A DNA stretch of 63,466 bases from Bradyrhizobium sp. dw_411 (GTDB lineage: Bacteria; Pseudomonadota; Alphaproteobacteria; Rhizobiales; Xanthobacteraceae): contig NZ_JAAVUY010000030.1 in assembly GCF_018449695.1 (NCBI RefSeq), forward strand, positions 1 through 63,466, read 5' to 3'. The translations under genes and the position numbers were made by a program. Shown here one piece after another: positions 57,200 to 63,466 of the stretch. The notes under the pieces are model-generated. The model worked only from the letters and a program-made list of their open reading frames with translations. It had not been told where the DNA came from and ran no database searches. Every line of letters begins with the position of its first letter. Positions within the stretch are counted from its first letter, which is position 1.

Positions 57200-58993
57200 A
57201 TGAAACTCGATCCGGTGGCGTGCGCGTGCATGCCAGTCGCTCGTCTTCCGCAAAATAGACGCGGCGGCGGTCTGAAGATCAAACGCGGATTCGGCGGATT
57301 GCTGGTGGGTGCGCTGTTTGCGGCATCGCAATTTGCGGCGATGCCGGCTCATGCCGATGAAGCACAATTGCAGCGGCAGATTGACGCCATGAAGCGGCAA
57401 CTGGCAAACATGGAGCGGGAGCTCACGCAGGCAAGGAAGCAACCAGCTCAGCCACGAACGGCCAGCGCGCCGCAGGCGCAGGGAGCGGTTGTCACGGCTC
57501 GCAATGGAAATGAAATCGTCATTCCTGCGCCGGCTCCCCCGCGCCCGGATGACGGCGCAACGATTTTTACCAAGGCGCTCCCGGCCTGGGTTGATGGCAT
57601 TCATTTTTCGCTGGCCGGATCGTTCATCGCGCTGGACAGCGCGGTAAGACAACATTCCGAAGTCGCGGACGGCGCAAGCAGCCCGCCATTCGGAAGCCCG
57701 GGCATTCCGCTACAGAATTCGGCCCTCTACAATGAGAGAGAGTTCCGGGCGAGCGCGCAACAAAGCCGCATCGCCATGAAGGCATGGGGTGATATCGACC
57801 CCAATCAGCACCTCAAGGCTTATTACGAAATGGATTTTCTTGGTGCTTCGACAGACTCGAACAATCGCGAGAGCAACAGTTTCACGCCTCGCATCCGTCA
57901 GGCCTTTGCCGAATACGACAATGACTTGTGGCACTTCCATTTCGTCGTGGGACAAACCTGGAGCCTGTTGGCGCAGGAGCGAACCGGCATGTTGCCCAAC
58001 AACGAAAACGTGCCGCTCACGATCGACGCCCAATACGTTGTCGGTTTTGACTGGCTGCGTAATCCGCAGCTTCGATTTGTCTACGACGTCAACAAAGTCG
58101 CGTGGTTCGGCGTATCGCTCGAACAGCCGGGCGCGGTCTTCCCCGGCGCTCCCAGCGCGGCATCCGTCTCGCCGCCCGCGCCGATCGCCACCAGCATCAA
58201 CAATACCTGCACCGGCTCCTCGCACCTCAACGGCACAACGACCTGTTCGAACGACATAGCGCCGGACGTGATCGAGAAATTTGCGCTTGATCCGGGATTC
58301 GGCCACTATGAATTGCTCGGCGTCGAACGCTGGTTCTCCGACCAGGTTGCCAATACCACCGTTCCGAACAGTTGGTCGCAGAAAGTAACGATGGGCTGGG
58401 GCGTGGGCGGCAACGTCTTGCTGCCTGTCATCGCGAAAACCCTCGACCTGCAAGGCAGCGTTCTCTACGGCCAGGGCATTGGCCGGTATACGTCGAGCCA
58501 GTTGCCCGATGCCGTGGTTGGTCCCGACGGCAGCTTGACTACAGTCAAGATGCTGTCGTTTATGGTCGGGGCCGTCGCCCATCCGTTCGAGGGCAGCGAC
58601 ATTTACACTTATTACGGTCAGGACCAGAGCTACGCCAACTCCTGGGCAGTTGGCGGAACGCAAGGCGGCTGGGGCAATCCCAACTTCGTCAACAATGGAT
58701 GTCTCAACCAGAACCTTGGTGGCGGCACATTGGGTACCTTCAACACACCGATTGGCGGCAGCACCTGTACCTTCGACGTCCAGAAAGCCCAGGAATTCAC
58801 GATTGGTTTCTGGCAGGACGCCTACAAGGGCAATTGGGGGCGCTTGAGGTACGGTCTGCAATACGAGTATGTAAAGCTGACCGCCTTCCCCGGTGTTCCC
58901 GGTCCTGTCACCGCAACCAGCACACCGAACCAAGGGCTGACGCCCAACAACAACATCGTGATGCTCTCGGTCCGCTACTATCCGTTTAACTGA
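57200..58993 (+). CDS. outer-membrane porin-like protein
   Basis: This 597-residue protein has a signal peptide with a long basic n-region (cleavage near AMPAHA-D), a short coiled coil (about 53-80, EAQLQRQIDAMKRQLANMER) and a beta-barrel with many aromatic strand ends, finishing in VRYYPFN. It resembles DcaP-like trimeric porins, whose coiled coil lies in the periplasm. GGAGG lies five bases before the ATG. Followed by a hairpin. Confidence 0.85.
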   Translation: MKLDPVACACMPVARLPQNRRGGGLKIKRGFGGLLVGALFAASQFAAMPAHADEAQLQRQIDAMKRQLANMERELTQARKQPAQPRTASAPQAQGAVVTARNGNEIVIPAPAPPRPDDGATIFTKALPAWVDGIHFSLAGSFIALDSAVRQHSEVADGASSPPFGSPGIPLQNSALYNEREFRASAQQSRIAMKAWGDIDPNQHLKAYYEMDFLGASTDSNNRESNSFTPRIRQAFAEYDNDLWHFHFVVGQTWSLLAQERTGMLPNNENVPLTIDAQYVVGFDWLRNPQLRFVYDVNKVAWFGVSLEQPGAVFPGAPSAASVSPPAPIATSINNTCTGSSHLNGTTTCSNDIAPDVIEKFALDPGFGHYELLGVERWFSDQVANTTVPNSWSQKVTMGWGVGGNVLLPVIAKTLDLQGSVLYGQGIGRYTSSQLPDAVVGPDGSLTTVKMLSFMVGAVAHPFEGSDIYTYYGQDQSYANSWAVGGTQGGWGNPNFVNNGCLNQNLGGGTLGTFNTPIGGSTCTFDVQKAQEFTIGFWQDAYKGNWGRLRYGLQYEYVKLTAFPGVPGPVTATSTPNQGLTPNNNIVMLSVRYYPFN

Positions 58994-59022
58994 GCCGATA
59001 GGTCCCTGTCCTAGATAGGGGG

Positions 59023-59046
59023 GCGCCGCCGATTTTCCGGCGGCGC
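59023..59046 (+). terminator. hairpin after the porin gene
   Basis: GCGCCGCCG pairs with CGGCGGCGC around a short ATTTTC loop, 30 bases after the stop. The U-tract is missing, so termination is plausible but not certain. Confidence 0.5.
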
Positions 59047-59098
59047 TGAAACCCGCAGACCCAGCGCGGCCGCGGTGGCAGTTGTGCACGGCGTGGCG

Positions 59099-59275
59099 TC
59101 AGTGCAGCGATAACTTCCCGACCGGCTTTTTACCATGTTCAGAGATGGCATATAGATGGGCCAACTCGGCATGCAACTTCACCATCTCGGCTAAGGTACC
59201 CCGCAACGCGAGGCGTGCATCGCCATCCGCTGCCGCAAGTATCGCCTCCACTGCTTCGTCCAGATTCTTGTCCAT
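59099..59275 (-). CDS. small stress-type hypothetical protein
   Basis: This 58-residue helical protein (MDKNLDEAVEAILAAADGDA) matches no family I know. The start at 59275 is supported by GAGG six bases upstream and by an EcfG-type motif 18 bases further up. The frame from 59326 would run through that motif. I regard it as a real small gene. Confidence 0.6.
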   Translation of the reverse strand: MDKNLDEAVEAILAAADGDARLALRGTLAEMVKLHAELAHLYAISEHGKKPVGKLSLH

Positions 59276-59293
59276 ACGAACCTCGCCCAAAAT

Positions 59294-59318
59294 AACGACG
59301 GGGTTTCGACGCAGTTCC
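59294..59318 (-). promoter_or_regulatory. EcfG-type (general stress) promoter motif
   Basis: On the minus strand, GGAAC and GTT are 17 bases apart, just before the 58-residue gene at 59275. The short leader still leaves room for its Shine-Dalgarno. Confidence 0.55.
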
Positions 59319-59357
59319 GGGCGCATGAAAATTAGTTGCGCGAGACCGGCGAAGAAA

Positions 59358-59384
59358 AAAGCGGCCCCAACCGGGGCCGCTTTG
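59358..59384 (-). terminator. Rho-independent terminator after the catalase fusion
   Basis: On the minus strand, AAGCGGCCCC pairs with GGGGCCGCTT around GGTT and is followed by TTTT. It lies 17 bases after the stop at 59402. Confidence 0.9.
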
Positions 59385-59401
59385 TAAGGAACGCGGATAG
59401 C

Positions 59402-60697
59402 CTATTCCGCGGCGGGCTCAGTCTCGAAAGCGGTCTGCTCGATGGCATCAGGCATTTTCGCGACTGACATCAACGAGCGCGCGACTTGATTGAGCAGTTG
59501 GTCGGCGTTTTCTTCTTCCGCCAATGATTTTGACAGCAGCGCAACCACCGCACTGTGGCGCAACTGCTGCGCCAGATTGCGGGCGGTCGTATAGCCCGAA
59601 ATCTCGTAATGCTCGACCCGTTGCGCGGCTCCGATCAGCCCCAGATCCGAGGCCGCATCATCCTTCTTGGCCCCTTCTTCGATCACTTCCTGGCCCTCTT
59701 CGACCAGACCCTGCATTCCCTTGCAGGCCTTGGCGCGAGGTGTCTTGCCCAGTAACTCGAAACACTCGTTGAGGCGTTCGATCTGGCCTTCAGTCTCGGC
59801 AAGGTGCATTTCGAACAGTTCCCGCAGTTGATCGTATCGCGCGGCCTCTGCCATCTTGGGCAACGCCTTTGTCAACTGCTTCTCGGCATGAAGAATGTCG
59901 CGCAGTTGGTCGATCAAAAGCTCGTCAAAGCCAATTGGAACGCCCGTCGGCGAACTTTCGGCGACGATTGAAGGCGCGGTTCCCGGCTCGGCACTTTGAA
60001 GCGCCGGCGATTCCGTGAAGACCCACTCGTCGCCCTGGTTCCAGGGGCCACGGGTATCTATCTCGCCATTATCTCCCGCGCCGGTGGAGGTGTTGAAGAA
60101 CTGGTTCACGAGACCAGGGGTCGGCGCGATGCGACCGATGCTGAACGCGGGCTTCCCCATGCTCTCGAGGGCAAGGGCAAAAGCCTTCATATGGGTAATT
60201 TCCCGCGTCATCAGGAACTGCAACGCATCCTTGGTGCCGGCATCGTCGCAGAAATTGATGAGGCGCTCATAGACGATTTTGGCGCGGGCTTCGGCGGCGA
60301 TGTTGCTGCGCAGGTCCACATCGAGTTCGCCGGTTATTTTCAGGTAGTCCGCGGTCCAGGCACTACCCTGTGAATTGAACAGATTGACGCCGCCGCCGCC
60401 CGCGATCGCGATCAACGGGTCGGCTTCCGCTGCCTCGCGGTCGAACTTCGACGGCTTCAAGTGCAGGCGCGCCAAGCTGCCGACGACCTCAAGATGGCTG
60501 AGTTCTTCGGTACCGATATCCATCAGGAGGTCCTTGCGGTCCGGATCTTCGCAATTGAGCCCCTGAATCGAATACTGCATGGCAGCGGCCAATTCGCCGT
60601 TGGCTCCGCCAAATTGCTCTAGCAGCATATTGCCAAAACGCGGATCGGGTTCGTCGACGCGAACCGTGAACATAAGCTTCTTGACGTGATGATACAT
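59402..60697 (-). CDS. manganese catalase fused to a DUF892 domain
   Basis: This 431-residue protein has an N-terminal di-manganese catalase domain (about 1-225): ligands are visible in NGELAAAMQYSIQG, GTEELSHLEVV, AEARAKIVYERL and REITHMKAF. A linker (about 225-255) joins it to a YciE/DUF892 ferritin-like domain (about 255-405; LLIDQLRDILHAEKQLTKAL). It probably breaks down hydrogen peroxide without heme. The EcfG-type promoter at 60734 and the terminator at 59358 make it a stand-alone stress gene. Confidence 0.9.
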   Translation of the reverse strand: MYHHVKKLMFTVRVDEPDPRFGNMLLEQFGGANGELAAAMQYSIQGLNCEDPDRKDLLMDIGTEELSHLEVVGSLARLHLKPSKFDREAAEADPLIAIAGGGGVNLFNSQGSAWTADYLKITGELDVDLRSNIAAEARAKIVYERLINFCDDAGTKDALQFLMTREITHMKAFALALESMGKPAFSIGRIAPTPGLVNQFFNTSTGAGDNGEIDTRGPWNQGDEWVFTESPALQSAEPGTAPSIVAESSPTGVPIGFDELLIDQLRDILHAEKQLTKALPKMAEAARYDQLRELFEMHLAETEGQIERLNECFELLGKTPRAKACKGMQGLVEEGQEVIEEGAKKDDAASDLGLIGAAQRVEHYEISGYTTARNLAQQLRHSAVVALLSKSLAEEENADQLLNQVARSLMSVAKMPDAIEQTAFETEPAAE

Positions 60698-60733
60698 GAT
60701 GAGACCTCGTTGATGGCGGGATTGTTCATTGCC

Positions 60734-60758
60734 AACCGGACTGATGTCTGAACGTTCC
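60734..60758 (-). promoter_or_regulatory. EcfG-type (general stress) promoter motif
   Basis: On the minus strand, GGAAC and GTT are exactly 17 bases apart, 37 bases before the start of the catalase fusion at 60697. Confidence 0.65.
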
Positions 60759-60913
60759 TGAACAATTTTAATTTCGCCAGGGGGAGTTGAGTACGCGAGT
60801 GTTCCGCCTGCGACGCGATTGGCGCGGATCGCGGGTGCGTCGGTAAGCCAACATTTGGATGTCAGGCGCCCCCGGCATCGGATAGGGTGCGCGCGATCAA
60901 ATGGGGAAATGAC

Positions 60914-62215
60914 ATGAGCCTATCCAGCAATTTCGCGCGCATCGTCGCGCTGATCGGCGCCGGCGCGGTGCTGTGGCGCCGCTCGCAGGGCGCCCAGCCT
61001 GCACCGGCCTGGGGCAGCGCGCCGGTTGTTCCGGAGGCGAAACCGCAGGGCGCGATCCCCACCCTAAAAATGCCGACGGCCCAGGGCTGGAGCACCGGCC
61101 AGATGCCGGTGGCGGCGCCGGGGCTCAAGGTCAACGCCTTCGCGACCGGTCTCGACCATCCGCGCTGGATCAACGTGCTGCCCAATGGCGACGTGCTCGT
61201 GGCCGAGTCGAACCAGGTCGCGACGAGGATCGGCAGCATCTTCAGCTATGCGATGCAGGCCACGATGCGGCGCGCCCGCGCCCTTGGCGTCAGCGCGAAC
61301 CGCATCACCCTTCTGCGCGACAGCAATGGCGACGGCATCGCCGAGCAGCGCGGGACGTTCATGGAGGGACTGAGCCAGCCGTTCGGCATGGCGCTGCTCG
61401 GCGACACCTTCTATGTCGGCAACACCGATGGCGTGGTGGCCTTTCCCTATGCGGAGGGCGCGGACCGCATCACCGCGGCAGGACGCAAGCTCACCACCTT
61501 CAAGCCCGGCGGGCATTGGACGCGCAGCCTGCTGCCGAGCGCCGATGGCAAAAAGCTTTATGCCGGCGTCGGCTCGCAAAGCAATATCGCCGAGAGCGGC
61601 ATGGCCGTCGAGGAAGGCCGGGCGGCGATCTACGAACTCGATCTCGCCGCGGGCACGAGCCGCATCTTCGCCGGCGGCCTGCGCAATCCGGTGGGGCTGG
61701 CATGGGAGCCGCGGACCGGCGTGCTCTGGACTGTCGTCAACGAGCGCGACGGCCTCGGCGACGAAACACCTCCGGACTATCTGACGTCCGTGCGCGATGG
61801 CGGCTTCTACGGCTGGCCCTATTGCTATTGGGGGCAGACGGTGGACGATCGCGTGCCGCAGGATCGCGCGGCGGTCGCCAGGGCGCTGACGCCGGACTAC
61901 GCGCTTGGCGGCCACACCGCGTCGCTGGGTCTGTGCTGGTTGCCGGCCGGCACGCTGCCGGGCTTTCCCGAGGGCATGGCGATCGGCCAGCATGGCTCCT
62001 GGAATCGCAGCACGCTGAGCGGCTACAAGGTGGTCTTCGTGCCGTTCGAGAACGGACGCCCGGCCGGACCGGCGCGGGATATCCTGAGCGGCTTCCTCGC
62101 GCCGGACGAGCGGGTGTCCTATGGACGCCCGGTCGGCGTGACGCTTGGGCCTGACGGCGCTCTTCTGGTCGCGGACGACGTCGGCAACGTGATCTGGCGC
62201 GTCACCGGCGCGTAG
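60914..62215 (+). CDS. PQQ-type sorbosone dehydrogenase-like beta-propeller protein
   Basis: This 433-residue protein has an N-terminal membrane or signal segment (FARIVALIGAGAVLW) and a six-bladed propeller: GLDHPRWINVLPNGDVLVAE, FAGGLRNPVGLAWEP, GFYGWPYCYWG, RPVGVTLGPDGALLVADD. It is of the L-sorbosone dehydrogenase/soluble glucose dehydrogenase group, expected to bind PQQ in the periplasm. ATG at 60914 with GGGGA 7 bases upstream. Confidence 0.9.
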   Translation: MSLSSNFARIVALIGAGAVLWRRSQGAQPAPAWGSAPVVPEAKPQGAIPTLKMPTAQGWSTGQMPVAAPGLKVNAFATGLDHPRWINVLPNGDVLVAESNQVATRIGSIFSYAMQATMRRARALGVSANRITLLRDSNGDGIAEQRGTFMEGLSQPFGMALLGDTFYVGNTDGVVAFPYAEGADRITAAGRKLTTFKPGGHWTRSLLPSADGKKLYAGVGSQSNIAESGMAVEEGRAAIYELDLAAGTSRIFAGGLRNPVGLAWEPRTGVLWTVVNERDGLGDETPPDYLTSVRDGGFYGWPYCYWGQTVDDRVPQDRAAVARALTPDYALGGHTASLGLCWLPAGTLPGFPEGMAIGQHGSWNRSTLSGYKVVFVPFENGRPAGPARDILSGFLAPDERVSYGRPVGVTLGPDGALLVADDVGNVIWRVTGA

Positions 62216-62402
62216 CGGGCTCAAGCACGCACCGCGAAAACTTTTATCGGAGAAATACAAGCGTCCGGCGACGACGCTTCGTCCCCATGCGCCGTCGCGT
62301 CCGATAGAGCCTTCGGATGAGCCCAGTCATATCAAAATATGATCGAACGGGGCACCGGGATGGCTTTCTATATACCATGGACGTGAAAACCGAGGACTGA
62401 AC

Positions 62403-62762
62403 ATGGCATCGATCGAGATCAAGAGAGTTTACGAACCTCGCTCTCGCGGCGATGGCGAGAGAATCCTGGTAGATCGATTGTGGCCGCGCGGCCTCCGCAA
62501 GGAGAACGCTCGCATCGATCTCTGGGAAAAAGATATTGCACCAACTCCCTCGCTCAGGATGTGGTTCGATCATCGCGCGGATCGCTTCGGTGAATTCAAG
62601 CGACGCTACCGGGAAGAACTCAAATCGAACCCGGCTGTAACGCAGATGCTTGAGGCGATCGGCAATCGCAAGGCGACCTTGCTGTATGGGGCACGGGACA
62701 CGAGTGTAAATCACGCGGTGGTGCTCGCGGAGTTTCTCGAAAAGGCCCGTAGCAGGAAATGA
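62403..62762 (+). CDS. DUF488 protein
   Basis: This 119-residue protein has the DUF488 pattern IKRVYEPRSRGDGERILVDR, LWPRGLRKENARID and LLYGARDTSVNHAVVL. Function unknown; often found in stress gene neighbourhoods. Supported start at the ATG at 62403. Confidence 0.9.
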   Translation: MASIEIKRVYEPRSRGDGERILVDRLWPRGLRKENARIDLWEKDIAPTPSLRMWFDHRADRFGEFKRRYREELKSNPAVTQMLEAIGNRKATLLYGARDTSVNHAVVLAEFLEKARSRK

Positions 62763-62949
62763 CGATCGGCCCGTGGCCACGGCCGTCGATCGCGGCAATG
62801 TTAAAGGCTTGGCATTTACTAGCGGCGCAACTGACCCGGATCGGACACGCGACGTCAAGGGTCTTGTAGCGCTGCGTTCAACCGGCATTCCGCCGTCATG
62901 GACCGAGAGACTGGTTGCGGCGGGGTCACCCAGGCCCTAAACTTTATGC

Positions 62950-63291
62950 GTGCGCCACCCGATCGACATCGCCATCATGTTTGCAGCCCTTTGGCTGTTG
63001 GGGTCGATGGTGCTCGACTATGTGACGCCGAAGGAATTGACGGTTTACATGATCGCCGCGGCGACCGCGCCGGCGGTGGTCGGTACAGCGCTTGCTTATT
63101 ATTTGCGATTTCCCACCATCGATTTCGTATTGATACTGGCGACGCTGTGGTTGATTGCGGCGTTCACGCTTGAGTGGATCTCGCCGGTGCCGCTGCCCGG
63201 TTTCATGATCGGCGCCGCAGTGGCTCCGGCACTGATCGTGGGAGCGATTTTACGCTGGCACCGTTACCGCTCGCGCCAGCGTTCGGGTTAG
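62950..63291 (+). CDS. small membrane protein, unknown function
   Basis: This 113-residue protein has three or four hydrophobic segments with an internal repeat: IDIAIMFAALWLLGSMVLDY and IDFVLILATLWLIAAFTLEW align. The start is GTG at 62950 with a weak Shine-Dalgarno, so it is uncertain. No family was recognised. Confidence 0.6.
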   Translation: MRHPIDIAIMFAALWLLGSMVLDYVTPKELTVYMIAAATAPAVVGTALAYYLRFPTIDFVLILATLWLIAAFTLEWISPVPLPGFMIGAAVAPALIVGAILRWHRYRSRQRSG

Positions 63292-63321
63292 CGATATGCA
63301 TTGAAGCGGAAGTCCGCCGGA

Positions 63322-63423
63322 CCTCATCCTGAGGAGCGGCCACTTGGCCGCGTCTCGAAGGATGGATGCAACACTCGGACTCGCGGCCATCCTTCGAGAC
63401 GCTTGCTTCGCAAGCTCCTCAGC
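63322..63423. repeat. dispersed palindromic repeat, family B (paired copies)
   Basis: One copy (CCTCATCCTGAGGAGCGGC to GCGTCTCGAAGGATGG) is followed by an inverted second copy (CATCCTTCGAGACGC to AAGCTCCTCAG). Together they form a large inverted repeat like the single copy at 8331. Confidence 0.75.
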
Positions 63424-63466
63424 GACTGTCTTGTTAGTCAAGCGTTTTGCCATGGGCGATTATCCC

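Noticed and set aside
59294..59326. longer start at 59326 for the 58-residue protein
   Set aside because: The extension runs through a well-spaced EcfG motif and lacks a Shine-Dalgarno; the start at 59275 has both signals.
63250..63453. 67-codon minus-strand open frame
   Set aside because: Most of it is a dispersed repeat; only the first 20 codons look protein-like and no stop or family supports it.

Overview
The window is GC-rich chromosomal DNA of an alphaproteobacterium of the order Hyphomicrobiales, most probably Bradyrhizobium or a close relative (Rhodopseudomonas, Afipia). This is inferred from the FlbT/FlgE/FlgK/FlgL and flagellin types, a growth-pole-ring-like giant protein, a STAS-fused MlaE, CtrA-type and EcfG-type promoter motifs, and intergenic repeats of a kind common in Bradyrhizobium. 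No rRNA, tRNA, IS element, prophage or CRISPR array was seen.

Region 1 (1-17.6 kb) is a flagellar locus: a partial flagellin gene, flbT, and flgE-flgK-flgL. Between flbT and flgL lies an unusual accessory set. It has two paralogous ATP-grasp ligases, each coupled to a different PLP enzyme (a group II decarboxylase and an unassigned fold-type-I enzyme). It also has a DxD glycosyltransferase, a TPR-glycosyltransferase fusion resembling flagellin glycosyltransferases, and a family-5 solute-binding protein. CtrA-like boxes lie before flbT/flagellin and before both ATP-grasp/PLP units. I propose a cell-cycle-coupled flagellar or surface modification system. This is the strongest candidate here for something undescribed.

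Region 2 (17.6-29.7 kb) is housekeeping and redox: exported MsrB, an FAD oxidoreductase, SixA, a universal stress protein, a fatty acid desaturase, a YciE/DUF892 protein, a YbhN-like membrane protein, ferredoxin-NADP reductase, a thioesterase, a 2Fe-2S ferredoxin and an HPt protein.

Region 3 (29.7-48.4 kb) is envelope-related. It starts with a consensus CtrA box and a 1868-residue membrane-anchored repeat protein (GPR/RgsE-like). A VapBC-type toxin-antitoxin pair follows, then mlaE-mlaF-mlaD, a dipeptide epimerase, an MFS transporter, a conserved hypothetical protein, threonine dehydratase and a coupled GT4/LpxH-like pair. A 1.1 kb gene-free stretch is built of dispersed repeats. EamA and outer-membrane proteins end the region.

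Region 4 (48.4-63.5 kb) begins with an RpiR regulator and a COG4705 membrane protein. A general-stress and accessory region follows: an alpha/beta hydrolase, DUF2171, ExoD, DUF4142, PAP2, a cupin, a quinone oxidoreductase with divergent LysR, a porin, a manganese catalase-DUF892 fusion, a sorbosone-dehydrogenase-like protein and DUF488. Four EcfG-type promoter motifs (GGAAC-N17-GTT) lie before the DUF892, DUF4142, small-protein and catalase-fusion genes, which indicates PhyR/EcfG control.
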